Assembly (NCBI GenBank): GCA_036504035.1
Contig: DASXVV010000009.1
Span: 186,001-250,000 of the forward strand
Source: Candidatus Deferrimicrobiaceae bacterium
GTDB lineage: Bacteria > Desulfobacterota > Deferrimicrobia > Deferrimicrobiales > Deferrimicrobiaceae
Direction: 5' to 3'
DNA length: 64,000 bases
Shown piece by piece: positions 8,417-17,209 of the stretch. Under the pieces are notes generated by a model. The model was not told the origin of the DNA, ran no database searches, and worked only from the letters and a program-made list of their open reading frames with translations. Made by a program: the position numbers and the translations under genes. Position 1 is the stretch's first letter; each line of letters starts with the position of its first letter.

Positions 8417-9585
8417 CGGCAATTCTCCCCCCGGATGCATGGCACCTTGACCTCGATCGTCGTTCCTTTTCCCGCCTCGCCGATGATGGAGACGGTGCCG
8501 CCCAGCGCCGCGACGCGTTCGCGGATGCCCATGAGACCGAACGATTTCGCGCTCCGGAGCTGCGCTTCGCGGACCCCCTTGCCGTCGTCGACAATGCGCA
8601 ACGTGCCGTGCTTCCCGTCGCAATCAAGGAGCAGCGAGACCTGGGAAGCCTCGGCGTGGCGGACGACGTTGGTCAGCGCCTCCTGAAGTATCCGGAAGAA
8701 GGCGGTTGCCATCTCGCGGTTCGCAGGCATGTCGTGGTCGGGCAGCGTCACCTTGCAGGCGATGCCGGTGCGTTCTTCGAATTCGCGGATGTAGAGCGCC
8801 ACCGCCTCGACCAGCCCCAGGTCGTCGAGCATCGCGGGACGCAGCGACTTCGAGATCCGGCGGACGGTATTTGCCGTCGAATCGAGCAGCGTCGACATCG
8901 ATTCGATCTTCCGGAGCAGCGCATCGTTGCCGGCCGGGATCCGGTTCCGCATCCAGGCGAGATCGAGCTTGAGCGCGGTGAGGTCCTGCCCGAGCAGGTC
9001 GTGGATCTCGCGGGAGATCCGGGTCCGTTCCTCTTCCCGCGCGGATTCCTGGTAGGCGGCCAGGTTCCGCAATTCCTCGCGGGAGCGTTTCAGCGCCTCC
9101 TCGGCCTGCCTGCGCTCCGTAAGATCGATGATCGAGACCATTACCCGGTCGTAACTCGACGCATGCCCTTTCGCGACACGCCAGCGCAGGAGGATGTCGA
9201 TCGGCTTGCCTTCGAGCGTGTGGTGGACCGTCTCGGTCTCGAAAGCAGGGTCGCCCGCAGCGATGGACAGGACCGACCTCAAGAGTTCATCGGGCCCCGG
9301 CCCGGGAACGGAAATCGTGTCGAGACCGGCGAGCAGCTGTGCCTTCGATTCGGCCCGGTAGAGCTGAAGCGTCCGTTGGTTGACGTCGACGATCTTCTTG
9401 AGCGCCAGGCAACTGCGAACCTCGTCCGGGTTCTCGCGAAGATATCTTCCGAGGTCGCCATGCTTCATCTCGAGCGCGACAAGCCGCGCACGCGCGGCCG
9501 AGAAGTCCACTTCCCAAAGCGAGATGGGTGAATCCTCGAAAAGCGTTCGATCGTGATCGTCGATTTCTTTGCCCGGCAAACTCAT
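8410..9585 (-). CDS. PAS-domain sensor histidine kinase, HisKA_3 (NarX/DegS-like) type
   Basis: 391 aa from ATG 9585. A PAS-like sensing region (residues about 10-165) ends in the VSIIDLTERRQAEEAL signature, then comes a coiled coil and the HisKA_3 phospho-acceptor helix EEERTRISREIHDLLGQDL with His near 195, then an HATPase_c domain with ALTNVVRHAEA (N box), VDDGKGV (G1) and FGLMGIRERV (G2). No transmembrane segment, so a cytoplasmic sensor. It is flanked by two NarL-type regulators on the same strand and could signal to either; the overlap favours the downstream one. Confidence 0.92.
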   Translation of the reverse strand: MSLPGKEIDDHDRTLFEDSPISLWEVDFSAARARLVALEMKHGDLGRYLRENPDEVRSCLALKKIVDVNQRTLQLYRAESKAQLLAGLDTISVPGPGPDELLRSVLSIAAGDPAFETETVHHTLEGKPIDILLRWRVAKGHASSYDRVMVSIIDLTERRQAEEALKRSREELRNLAAYQESAREEERTRISREIHDLLGQDLTALKLDLAWMRNRIPAGNDALLRKIESMSTLLDSTANTVRRISKSLRPAMLDDLGLVEAVALYIREFEERTGIACKVTLPDHDMPANREMATAFFRILQEALTNVVRHAEASQVSLLLDCDGKHGTLRIVDDGKGVREAQLRSAKSFGLMGIRERVAALGGTVSIIGEAGKGTTIEVKVPCIRGENCRC

Positions 9586-9638
9586 CTTTTTATTTTCGCA
9601 GATTACCGCCCTTTTCGGTGAGTGATTCGCAGACCGGC

Positions 9639-10289
9639 TCACAGCGTCCCGAGCTCCAGCCCCTGCTCCATCGCGTACCGCACGATGTCCGCCGTGCCGA
9701 CCAGGCCGGTTTTCCGGCAGATGCGCGCCTTGAAAGTCGCGACGGTCTTGGCGTTGAGCGATAGGGCGGCGGCGATATCCTTCGACCGTTGTCCCAGGGC
9801 GATCCGCCGAAGCACCTCGAACTCGCGGTCGGACAGCCCGGGCAACCCGGTCCGGCTGCCCCTGGACGCCACCTCGGCCGCCACCAGCTCGGCGATTTCC
9901 GGCGTCAGGTATCGCCCGCCGGAAGCCACGGTCCGGATCGCACCGGCCAAGCCGGCCGCGGATCCGTCCTTGGCGAAATAGCCGGCGGCGCCTTTCCGCA
10001 ACGCCCGCAATGCGTATTGATCCCCGGGATGGATGCTCAGCACGAGCACGGGCGGCGCGCCTGCGCCGCGCGCGCGAAGCGGCTGGATCAGGTCGAGGCC
10101 GTTCGCATCGGGCAAGGAAATGTCGAGAAGGACGACGTCGAACGGGAACGTCGCCATGGCGAAACGGCGACGGGCCTCCGCGGCGTTCGACGCGGTCGCC
10201 CGAACCCGGATGTCGCGCGTGTCGGCCAGCAGCCGCTCGATCCCTGACCGAACCAGTTCGTGATCGTCGACCAGGTAAACCTTGATCAT
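9639..10289 (-). CDS. NarL/FixJ-family response regulator (second of two)
   Basis: 216 aa. Receiver (LVDDHE, phospho-Asp in VVLLDISLPDANG, Lys in YFAKDG) plus LuxR HTH (SDREFEVLRRIALGQRSKDIAAALSLNAKTVATFKARI). Its ATG at 10289 overlaps the lgt stop in ATGA, and the kinase gene starts 53 bp downstream, so lgt-like / regulator / kinase / regulator are probably one transcript. The two regulators share architecture and could be an old duplication. Confidence 0.92.
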   Translation of the reverse strand: MIKVYLVDDHELVRSGIERLLADTRDIRVRATASNAAEARRRFAMATFPFDVVLLDISLPDANGLDLIQPLRARGAGAPPVLVLSIHPGDQYALRALRKGAAGYFAKDGSAAGLAGAIRTVASGGRYLTPEIAELVAAEVASRGSRTGLPGLSDREFEVLRRIALGQRSKDIAAALSLNAKTVATFKARICRKTGLVGTADIVRYAMEQGLELGTL

Positions 10290-11158
10290 TCGGGGGGGGG
10301 GACGGAGGACGTCCTGCGAGCGGCCCCGACGACACGGACCATCGCCCAGACCACGACCGGCATGGCCGCTAGCGCCGCCCACTGCCCGGGCGTCAGCCCG
10401 TGATACCGCACGTCGGCGATTCGCAGGAAATCGAAGGAGAAGCGGACAGGGATATAGAGCAGCAGGAAGAGCAGCGGGAAAAAGCCCTCCGGACGGGGCC
10501 GCCGGTCGAGCAGCAGGAACATCGGGCAGATCACGAGCAGCGTGTAGAGAAATTCGTACCAGCCGAGGTCGTGGAATCCCATCGAGGCGAGCCGGTCCCA
10601 CGGGGGAAGCTCCGCCAGCCGGCCGGCCTCCTTGTACATCCCCGCGATGAAGCCGCGCGCCGCCTCTGTCTTGAGCGAGATCGCGAGCGGGAACGTGGTC
10701 ACCGATCCCGGGTGATCGTGGGCTGTCGTACAGGCGAGCCGGCCGACGGCCCAGGCGAAGGGGAACGCCCAGGCGATGGCGTCGGCGTAGGCCATCCGCA
10801 CGGCGAAGGTGAGTGACTTGCCTTTTAGCCGCAGGAACAACCAGATCCCGAAGACGCCTCCGACGATGCCGCCGAACGAGCTGATGTCTTCCCATATCCG
10901 CAGGATCAGCAGCGGATCGGTCAGGAGCTGGCGCGGGAAATAGGCCAGCACCGAATAGAGGTGGGCGACCACGAACCCGGAGACGACCGTGAAGAACGCG
11001 AGGTCGGCGCAAAGGTCGGGGGAAAGCCCCTTGGCCTGGCATCGGCGCATGGCGATATGCGAGCCGAGAAGGACGGCGACGGCGACGATAAGACCGAACG
11101 CGTGGATGGTGAGGGGGCCGGCGACATGCCACGAAGGTTGGGATATATAGGGGACCAT
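10286..11158 (-). CDS. lgt: Divergent Lgt-family prolipoprotein diacylglyceryl transferase
   Basis: About 290 aa, polytopic, starting MVPYISQPSWHVAGPLTIHAFG, which matches the usual Lgt N-terminus; an in-frame ATG at 11179 is an alternative start. SSFGGIVGG and GRLACTT segments correspond to the Lgt core, and RFSFDFLR/YHGLTPGQW to the C-terminal signature. Lgt moves diacylglycerol from phosphatidylglycerol to the lipobox Cys in the inner membrane. The usual GRxxNFxNxE signature is replaced by GRLACTTAHDHPG, so this belongs to a divergent branch and may not be the housekeeping enzyme. It heads the two-component operon. Confidence 0.8.
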   Translation of the reverse strand: MVPYISQPSWHVAGPLTIHAFGLIVAVAVLLGSHIAMRRCQAKGLSPDLCADLAFFTVVSGFVVAHLYSVLAYFPRQLLTDPLLILRIWEDISSFGGIVGGVFGIWLFLRLKGKSLTFAVRMAYADAIAWAFPFAWAVGRLACTTAHDHPGSVTTFPLAISLKTEAARGFIAGMYKEAGRLAELPPWDRLASMGFHDLGWYEFLYTLLVICPMFLLLDRRPRPEGFFPLLFLLLYIPVRFSFDFLRIADVRYHGLTPGQWAALAAMPVVVWAMVRVVGAARRTSSVPPPE

Positions 11159-11299
11159 GACGCGGTAGTATACATTCATCCGAACGGGCAGAAAAATACG
11201 CAAGATTTGTCGCCGTTCGGCCGATAACTACCGGAAGCCCTTCGGGGGCAAGGGGGAAGCGCCATCATCACCACCATCCGCAGGAAAACGCTCTTAGGC

Positions 11300-13324
11300 G
11301 TGGGCGCCGCGCTGTTCGCGACGGCAGTCCTGATGGCCCTTTGCGCCAGGCTCATCCTTCCCTCCACCGGAAATTTCCTGTACTTCCTGCTGGCCTCCAT
11401 CCTCGTCGTGGGGGGCGCGGGCTACGCCATCCTCCGGTTCATCGACCTGCTCATCCTCCAGCGGCTGGGCCGCCTCGAATCCGCCGTCCGCGCCATCGGG
11501 AAGCTTGGCGAGATCTCGGCGCGCGTCACAATGCCCGGCACCGACGAGCTGTCGAGCCTGGCCACCTCGGTCAACGGCATGCTCGACGCCCTCGCTTCGA
11601 CCCAGAAGCAGCTGCGCTCGCAGGAGATGCTCAAGAAGAGCGAGGCGCGCTACCGCGGGCTCATCGACAACCTTCCCGAGGGGATCTTCCTGTTCCGCGA
11701 CGGCAAATGCATCTTCACCAACCCGGCGGGCGCCGGGCTCCTCGGCGAGATCGACCCGTCGGTCGTGGTCGGAAGGAAGCTGGCCGACGTCGTCCCCGCG
11801 TCCGAACACCAGGTGCTTACCGAGTTGATCCGGCAGGCGATGGCCGGCGAGAAGCTGCCCCGCCTCGAAGCCAAGCTGCTAAGGCCCGAGGGCGAGGTGC
11901 CGGTCGACATGTCGATCGGCATGGTGACCTTCGAGAACAAGCCGGCCATCCAGATGGCGGCGCACGACCTGTCCCGGCTCAAGGAGGCCGAGAACCGGCT
12001 CGACTACCTGGCGTACCACGACTCCTTGACCGGACTCCCCAACATGCTCCTGCTGAACGACATGCTGACGCGGGAGATGGCGCGGGCCAAGCGAGCCGAT
12101 GCGATGGTCGCCCTCCTGCACTTCGACATCAACCGGTTCAAGGAAATCAACGACACCCTCGGCTTCACCGTGGGCGACCACGTGCTGCAGGGAATCGCCC
12201 GCCTCGTCGGAAGCGCCCTGCGGGAAAGCGACGCTGTCGCCCGGATGACCGGCGACAAGTTCGTCCTCCTCCTGCCCGGCATCAAGGACGCAGCCGACAT
12301 CGAGGAGACCTGCCGCCGCCTGCTCGAGCTGTTCCAGACCCCGCTGCGGGTCGACGGCCACGAGATCTACATCACCCCATGCATCGGGATCACCCTCTAC
12401 CCCTCCGACGGCGAGACGGGCGACACGCTGTTCAAGCACGCCGAGATCGCGATGGACCGCGCCAAGTCCCAGGGAACCGGCTACCAGTTCTTCTCCGCCG
12501 AGATGGTCGAGCGGGTGGCCGAGCGCAAGGCCGTCGAATTCGACCTTCGCAAGGCGATCGAGCGGAACGAGTTCGTGCTCTTCTACCAGCCCGAGATCAA
12601 CCTCGCCACGGGCGAGCTCGTGGGCGCCGAGGCGCTGCTCCGCTGGAGGCATCCCGAGCGAGGCCTCGTCCCCCCCATGTCGTTCATCCCGCTGGCCGAG
12701 GAGACGGGGCTCATCGTCCCGATCAGCGAATGGGTCCTGCACGAGGCCGCGCGCCGCAACAAGGCGTGGCAGGATGCCGGGTTCCCGCCGATCCGCGTCG
12801 CGGTCAACATCTCCGCCCGCTCGTTCGAACGGCCCGACTTCGTCGACACCGTCACGGCGGCCTTGTCGGAATCGGGCCTCCCCCACCAGTATTTCGAGGC
12901 CGAGGTCACCGAGTCGATGGCGATGAAGGATTTCGACACGACCATCGCGATCCTGGGCCGCCTCCACGCGCTGGGGGTCCCCATCGCGATCGACGACTTC
13001 GGCACGGGGCATTCCTCGCTGGCCTACCTAAAGAAATTTCCGGCCCACATGCTCAAGGTCGACCGGTCGTTCGTGAAAGACATGACCCCCGACTCCGACG
13101 ATGCGGCGATCGCCCAGGCGATCATCGCCATGGCGCATTCTCTCAAGATGTGCGCCATCGCCGAGGGCGTCGAGACCCTCGAGCAGCTCGAGCTTCTGCG
13201 CGGATTCGGGTGCGACGAGATCCAGGGATTCTTCTTCAGCAAGCCGTTGCCCGAGGACGAGTTCGAGCGGTTCATGGTCGAGCAGCCGCAGCACAGGAAG
13301 TTCGACTTCTCCCGCCCGGCCTGA
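11300..13324 (+). CDS. Membrane PAS-GGDEF-EAL protein, probable c-di-GMP phosphodiesterase
   Basis: 674 aa from GTG 11300. Two N-terminal membrane segments, a HAMP-like linker, PAS domain (about 115-235), GGDEF domain (about 240-400) and EAL domain (about 412-660). The GGDEF signature is changed to ARMTGDKF, so cyclase activity is unlikely. The EAL residues are present (GAEALLRW, VNIS, EVTES, DDFGTG, KVDRSF, AEGVET), so it probably hydrolyses c-di-GMP with the GGDEF part regulatory. Twelve sensible codons lie in frame upstream of the GTG behind AGGGGG at 11251-11256, so the true start may be the rare codon ATC 11264. Confidence 0.9.
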   Translation: MGAALFATAVLMALCARLILPSTGNFLYFLLASILVVGGAGYAILRFIDLLILQRLGRLESAVRAIGKLGEISARVTMPGTDELSSLATSVNGMLDALASTQKQLRSQEMLKKSEARYRGLIDNLPEGIFLFRDGKCIFTNPAGAGLLGEIDPSVVVGRKLADVVPASEHQVLTELIRQAMAGEKLPRLEAKLLRPEGEVPVDMSIGMVTFENKPAIQMAAHDLSRLKEAENRLDYLAYHDSLTGLPNMLLLNDMLTREMARAKRADAMVALLHFDINRFKEINDTLGFTVGDHVLQGIARLVGSALRESDAVARMTGDKFVLLLPGIKDAADIEETCRRLLELFQTPLRVDGHEIYITPCIGITLYPSDGETGDTLFKHAEIAMDRAKSQGTGYQFFSAEMVERVAERKAVEFDLRKAIERNEFVLFYQPEINLATGELVGAEALLRWRHPERGLVPPMSFIPLAEETGLIVPISEWVLHEAARRNKAWQDAGFPPIRVAVNISARSFERPDFVDTVTAALSESGLPHQYFEAEVTESMAMKDFDTTIAILGRLHALGVPIAIDDFGTGHSSLAYLKKFPAHMLKVDRSFVKDMTPDSDDAAIAQAIIAMAHSLKMCAIAEGVETLEQLELLRGFGCDEIQGFFFSKPLPEDEFERFMVEQPQHRKFDFSRPA

Positions 13325-13353
13325 CCGCGCCCGGCCCTCGCCGCCCCTTTCCC

Positions 13354-13716
13354 CTACGGGAAGCGCGCCAGCACAACTCCAGCAAGGAAAAGCCCCACCG
13401 CGATGAATGCCGCGAACAGCGCCGTCAGCACCGTGAGGCGCTTCTCCGCCCGCTCGACCTTGGGCCGCAAGGCGGCGACCTCCTTCGAGAGCTGCTCGAC
13501 TTCCACGGCAAGCTGCTCCCGTTCCTCCCGGACCAACCGCATTTCATGTTCGATCGCGCGGATCCGATCCCCCGCCGAGCCGACCTCGATCTCTCCTGTC
13601 CCTGCCGGCAGCGCCGGGCCCTGAGCGCCGAGGGAGCTTCTCAGCAATTTCCCCGTCTCGTAGATCTCGGGCCCGCGGCGAAGCAGAAAAAGGACGCTTT
13701 TCAGGACGATCCCCAT
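13354..13716 (-). CDS. Coiled-coil membrane protein of unknown function
   Basis: 120 aa. Residues 50-90 form a heptad coiled coil rich in Glu/Arg/Leu (HEMRLVREEREQLAVEVEQL), followed by one transmembrane helix (LTALFAAFIAVGLFLAGVVLA) ending near the C-terminus. AGAGGGGTGAC before ATG 13716 is a good ribosome site. Convergent with the EAL gene and just upstream of tRNA-Leu. Not recognised as a named family. Confidence 0.75.
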   Translation of the reverse strand: MGIVLKSVLFLLRRGPEIYETGKLLRSSLGAQGPALPAGTGEIEVGSAGDRIRAIEHEMRLVREEREQLAVEVEQLSKEVAALRPKVERAEKRLTVLTALFAAFIAVGLFLAGVVLARFP

Positions 13717-13845
13717 GTCACCCCTCTTGACGTCTCGGATTCCATCTATTTCATGGAAACACGGGCGACCGTGCGAAACCAGAGGGTATTTGAATGAAGG
13801 GGTTGATTTTCTCCGGCCAACCTACTAAAATCCTCGGTTCCACGT

Positions 13846-13930
13846 GCCGAAGTGGTGGAACTGGCAGACACGCCATCTTGAGGGGGTGGTGGAGCGATCC
13901 GTGCGGGTTCGAGTCCCGCCTTCGGCACCA
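13846..13930 (+). tRNA. tRNA-Leu, anticodon GAG
   Basis: 85 bases including an encoded CCA. The acceptor stem GCCGAAG pairs with CTTCGGC, the anticodon stem is CCATC/GGTGG around loop TTGAGGG (anticodon GAG), the T arm is GCGGGTTCGAGTCCCGC, and the long variable arm is that of class II tRNA-Leu. It reads CUC/CUU codons. Its 3' half is the integration site of the island: the integrase gene starts within 25 bases and the same sequence recurs at 60,085. Confidence 0.97.
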
Positions 13931-13940
13931 TGAATTTTAA

Positions 13941-13973
13941 AGGGGAATCCGGTCATGCCGGGTTCCCCTTTTT
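13941..13973 (+). terminator. Rho-independent terminator after tRNA-Leu
   Basis: AGGGGAATCCGG and CCGGGTTCCCCT form a strong stem around a short loop, followed by TTTTT. It ends the tRNA transcript and overlaps the 3' end of the convergent integrase gene. Confidence 0.85.
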
Positions 13974-15074
13974 CGTCTTTTTTTCGGAATGGGACAGTTT
14001 TGGGACAGCGGGCGAAATTCGATGCTCCGGCATCGCCGGAACCTTGATCGCTCCCAGCGCTTCGATGGCGACTCGGGTCCGCGCCTCAACGACACCAAGG
14101 TACGGCATCGATGACCGTAAATCAGCATGCCCCATGGCGGATGTGATGGAGACGACATCGGCGCCGTAGGCCGCCATGAGCGTGCCGAACGTGCTCCGGG
14201 TGTTATGAATTTTGACTCGCTTCACGCCGGAACGTTCGCACGCGGCGTTGAGTCCGCCACGAATGTCGGAAAGATGTTTCCCCGGGCGATGCCCCGGGAA
14301 AAGAAGCGTGTTGCCATCTTGGGCGCCAAGACGTTTTTTCACGACAACCTCCAGCGCCTCGTATGCTGGTTGATTGAGGGGGATGGACCGGTCTTTTTTA
14401 TTCTTCGGAGTCCATCCATTTCTTGCGCGGACGTGAAGTAAGCGCCCTTCAAGGTCGACATCCTCGATATGCAAATGCGCAAGCTCCGCCTTCCGGAGAC
14501 CCGTGAAAAACAATACCTGCAAACGCATCCTGACCGCCGGCGTTGCTGCCGCCAGGACGGCGGCGATCTCTGCTTCGTTTAAATACACCGGACTTTTTCT
14601 CGGAACGCTAAGGCGCCGAATTTTGGGCATCGAATCAAGGTACTCGTTTTCGATGCCATATTTGAAAATCCCACTGAGGGTTTTCAATTCGTTGTTCATT
14701 GTCTCGGCCGCGATTCCTTTCGCTAATCGATTCGTTTTGTAAAATTCCACATCCCGCACCACGATCTCATTCGCCAGCCCCGTAAAAAACGGCTTGAGGT
14801 GGACACGAATGATTATTTCTCGTTCGCGGCATGTTCGGGGCGCAAGATTAGTCGCCGCCCACGCGAGGTATTCGTCGGCAAGGAGGTCAAATGGAACCTT
14901 CCGATCCCTGAGTTTTTTGTTGCGTTCGATTCGTCCCTCCAACTCACGGAGCCTCGCAAGTGCTTGCCCCTTTGTGTCTCCGCCGACCACCTTGTAGCGC
15001 TGCCCCTGGTAAGTGATGCTGACGTACCAAGAGGTCTTCCCGCTTTTTGATACTCGTTTGAAAACGCTGCTCAT
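13953..15074 (-). CDS. Tyrosine recombinase (phage-type integrase) of the island
   Basis: 373 aa. An N-terminal AP2-like arm-binding region (SWYVSITYQGQRYKVV), a SAM-like core-binding domain (about 60-150) and the catalytic domain with GLRKAEL (Arg), NKKDRSIPL (Lys), IHNTRSTFG (His-x-x-Arg), MGHAD (His) and the nucleophile in MPYLGV (Tyr). All catalytic residues are visible, so it is probably active. The stop lies 22 bp from the end of tRNA-Leu, the classical layout of an island that recombines into the tRNA 3' end. Its 5' end overlaps the upstream HTH gene by 131 bp. Confidence 0.96.
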   Translation of the reverse strand: MSSVFKRVSKSGKTSWYVSITYQGQRYKVVGGDTKGQALARLRELEGRIERNKKLRDRKVPFDLLADEYLAWAATNLAPRTCREREIIIRVHLKPFFTGLANEIVVRDVEFYKTNRLAKGIAAETMNNELKTLSGIFKYGIENEYLDSMPKIRRLSVPRKSPVYLNEAEIAAVLAAATPAVRMRLQVLFFTGLRKAELAHLHIEDVDLEGRLLHVRARNGWTPKNKKDRSIPLNQPAYEALEVVVKKRLGAQDGNTLLFPGHRPGKHLSDIRGGLNAACERSGVKRVKIHNTRSTFGTLMAAYGADVVSITSAMGHADLRSSMPYLGVVEARTRVAIEALGAIKVPAMPEHRISPAVPKLSHSEKKTKKGNPA

Positions 15075-15309
15075 GGATCATCTCCCGCAGAGATATCTGC
15101 GAACGCACATCACCTATTTCCACCGGGTTCGAAACCCGGTTGACGATCAACCGATCCAGGTCCTCACGACGAAATTTCAACCCGCCAAGCTTTAGATGGG
15201 GAATAAGCCGTTTGAGCCGGGTGTAAACGTACCCTTTGGAAACCCCGATGTACGAGGCCGTCTCCTCGACGTCCATAAGGGGGGAAACTATCGTCATGGT
15301 GTTATTCAT
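14944..15309 (-). CDS. MerR/AlpA-type HTH protein, likely excisionase or integrase regulator
   Basis: 121 aa. The first 65 residues form a winged-helix excisionase fold: MDVEETASYIGVSKGYVYTRLKRLIPHLKLGGLKFRREDLDRLI. GAGG lies 8 bases before ATG 15309. The last 45 residues are encoded inside the integrase gene in another frame (131 bp overlap) and look like out-of-frame sequence, so the functional part is the N-terminus; the long overlap probably couples translation of the integrase. Role inferred: directing excision or regulating int. Confidence 0.8.
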   Translation of the reverse strand: MNNTMTIVSPLMDVEETASYIGVSKGYVYTRLKRLIPHLKLGGLKFRREDLDRLIVNRVSNPVEIGDVRSQISLREMIHEQRFQTSIKKREDLLVRQHHLPGAALQGGRRRHKGASTCEAP

Positions 15310-15327
15310 CTCGTCAGCCTCTATTTT

Positions 15328-15645
15328 TTACCGGACGGTTGCGAACCCGAATTCGTTCTCAATCTCGGCGGTGTCCATGCCATGCCAGTCAGCCCAATCG
15401 CACGCTTCATCCGAGGCCAACACAGATATTCCGGCGTCACCGCGTAGCTCACCGCCTTTACCTGAACAGCTCCAACGGCTCAGCTTCCCGCCCTCGCCGA
15501 CGAGAAAATAAATTTCTTTCGAGCCACGGTACAGAGCGGTGTGTTCGTAATCCTCGTCCCCGGGTTTCCCGACATTAATTTCGTGGAGCTTTGTCGCCGT
15601 TGTCGTATCGAAAATCACGCCATCGATTTCCAGTCGTAAGTTCAT
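15328..15645 (-). CDS. Hypothetical protein in the island replication/integration block
   Basis: 105 aa, unrecognised. Start ATG 15645 overlaps the stop of the DnaC-like gene in ATGA, with AGGTG upstream. The sequence is acidic and beta-rich (LRLEIDGVIFDTTTATKLHEI, YFLVGEGGKLSRW), no membrane segment. Tight coupling to the loader and HTH genes suggests a core function of the element rather than cargo. Confidence 0.75.
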   Translation of the reverse strand: MNLRLEIDGVIFDTTTATKLHEINVGKPGDEDYEHTALYRGSKEIYFLVGEGGKLSRWSCSGKGGELRGDAGISVLASDEACDWADWHGMDTAEIENEFGFATVR

Positions 15646-16343
15646 CGATTCACCTGCCTGCGGTCAGAGCCGTTGTAGTAGATTTGTCGGCACGTCTGCC
15701 GGAGGCGACTGGTAATCCGCGGCTCGCGGAGCCTCTCTCCAATCTGGTCGATAGAGAAATTGGACGTGAAGACGCTCAGGCGGTTCTTGTTGTAACGATT
15801 GCCAATGACAGCACGATAGATGCTCGTTGCAGTTGGAGTAGGTTGATCGGCACCAACATCGTCCAGGACAAGCAGAGTCCGATCGACATAACGCTTGATG
15901 GCTGCATCTTCCCCCTCGACACCCGCCTCTGTTTTTCGCCATTTTGCGGCTTGGATGTCCCGCACCATGTCGGCCGAATCGACGAAGCAGACATCCTTGG
16001 CTCGATATGCGTTGTAGTCGGACAAGGCCTCGAACATTTCGAGGTGCATACGGTGGCGAACCCATGCCCGACCGATTGCGACCGCGAAATGAGTCTTTCC
16101 AACCCCCAGAGGGCCGAAGATATAGATTCCGAGGCGGCTATCAAATAGCGGCTGGACTCCCCCGGCGAACTCCTCAGGGTATTTTTTCAGATCCGCCGCC
16201 CCAACCTCCTCCGGAAAGTTCGCCTTCCGAAGGATCTTTTTCACCTCATCCTCCCTCTCGGCCGGCAAAGGTGAGTACCACGGCATCGGTTGGTGGGGCG
16301 TCACCACCCGGAGCATCGGTGTATCTCGGGGTTCTATGGCCAT
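15642..16343 (-). CDS. DnaC/IstB-like AAA+ helicase loader
   Basis: 233 aa from ATG 16343, chosen because GGAGG lies 6 bases upstream. Walker A IFGPLGVGKTH near residue 85, Walker B LLVLDDVGAD near 155, sensor FTSNFSI near 200 and an Arg-rich C-terminus (RITSRLRQTC), the pattern of DnaC-type ATPases that load replicative helicase. It overlaps the upstream replication gene by about 100 bp. Together they suggest that the island can start its own replication after excision, as some integrative elements and satellites do. Confidence 0.88.
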   Translation of the reverse strand: MAIEPRDTPMLRVVTPHQPMPWYSPLPAEREDEVKKILRKANFPEEVGAADLKKYPEEFAGGVQPLFDSRLGIYIFGPLGVGKTHFAVAIGRAWVRHRMHLEMFEALSDYNAYRAKDVCFVDSADMVRDIQAAKWRKTEAGVEGEDAAIKRYVDRTLLVLDDVGADQPTPTATSIYRAVIGNRYNKNRLSVFTSNFSIDQIGERLREPRITSRLRQTCRQIYYNGSDRRQVNR

Positions 16344-17199
16344 CGCTGCCTCCACTGGTCATCTGCGCCAGAATGGTGTCAAGGTGCTTCTGCAGGAGAT
16401 CAGGGCGAGACACCCTCCCGCCCCAAAATTCGTGGCTCAGAGCAAACCGTATTGCTCCTTCGATCGTTCTGGGTGACACGCCGGAATCGAGGATCGGCTG
16501 GAAATCACGACTCCACCGAACCAGCGTCTCCCCCTTCCGCTTTGTTTGCAGGCTTTGGATTTTAGGGACCCTGGCAATCAATGAGTCTGCGAACACGCGC
16601 GCGAGGCGGCCAGCCTCAGCTGCCGCCGGTGTGTGTTCCTTTTTCTCTTTTCTCTCTTCTGTCTTCTCTTTTGTACCGGGTGCCGATTCCGATACGGTAT
16701 CGGCATGGGTGTCGGATACCCCCCCCGGAGGGGCTCCAGGCGGGGGATCTGATTCGGCACCAATTGCGGTATCTGGATGGATATCCGATACCCTATGCGA
16801 TGGGATACCGGAATGGGTTGGGGTTGCCCCGTATCGGACGCGGATCGCCTGGACGCATGGAGATTTCTCGCTGTGTTCTGCCGCCTTCCCAAATACCGAG
16901 GCGAGTTGTTTCGAATTGAGTTTTCCACCCGCTTGCCGTTCGGCCATGCCTTGAACATAGACAAGGCGTCGATTGTCGTCATAAACGATCCACTCGGCTG
17001 TTACGAGGACATTGAGAGCCCCCTTGACGATATCGAGAGAGAGGCCAATCTCCTCCGCAATATCATCGGGGGCTAAAGGGAATAAACCGGAAAAGTGAGA
17101 GCGCGGTGACGTCTCAAGGTAAATGGCTACCAGCCGAACTTCGGCGGGGAAGGTAGCCAAAGCCTCCCAGAAGCCTTCGTGGACGATACGGTAGCCCAC
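16246..17199 (-). CDS. Replication-initiation (primosomal, DnaD/helix-turn-helix) type protein
   Basis: 317 aa from GTG 17199, preceded by AGGGG at 8 bases and lying 10 bp after the HTH gene; the longer open frame to 17394 is shadow. The first 110 residues (VGYRIVHEGFWEAL, SGLFPLAPDDIAEEIGLSLDIVKGALNVLVTAEWIVYD) form a winged-helix domain typical of phage/island replication proteins. A disordered Pro/Gly/Asp-rich linker follows, with repeated SDTxxDT-like pieces, then a C-terminal helical region. Paired with the DnaC-like gene. Exact family uncertain. Confidence 0.75.
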   Translation of the reverse strand: MGYRIVHEGFWEALATFPAEVRLVAIYLETSPRSHFSGLFPLAPDDIAEEIGLSLDIVKGALNVLVTAEWIVYDDNRRLVYVQGMAERQAGGKLNSKQLASVFGKAAEHSEKSPCVQAIRVRYGATPTHSGIPSHRVSDIHPDTAIGAESDPPPGAPPGGVSDTHADTVSESAPGTKEKTEERKEKKEHTPAAAEAGRLARVFADSLIARVPKIQSLQTKRKGETLVRWSRDFQPILDSGVSPRTIEGAIRFALSHEFWGGRVSRPDLLQKHLDTILAQMTSGGSDGHRTPRYTDAPGGDAPPTDAVVLTFAGREGG

Positions 17200-17209
17200 G
17201 GCTGCGCCC

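Noticed and set aside
11341-13797. 818-aa frame across the EAL gene
   Set aside because: Arg/Pro/His-rich +1 shadow of the PAS-GGDEF-EAL gene.
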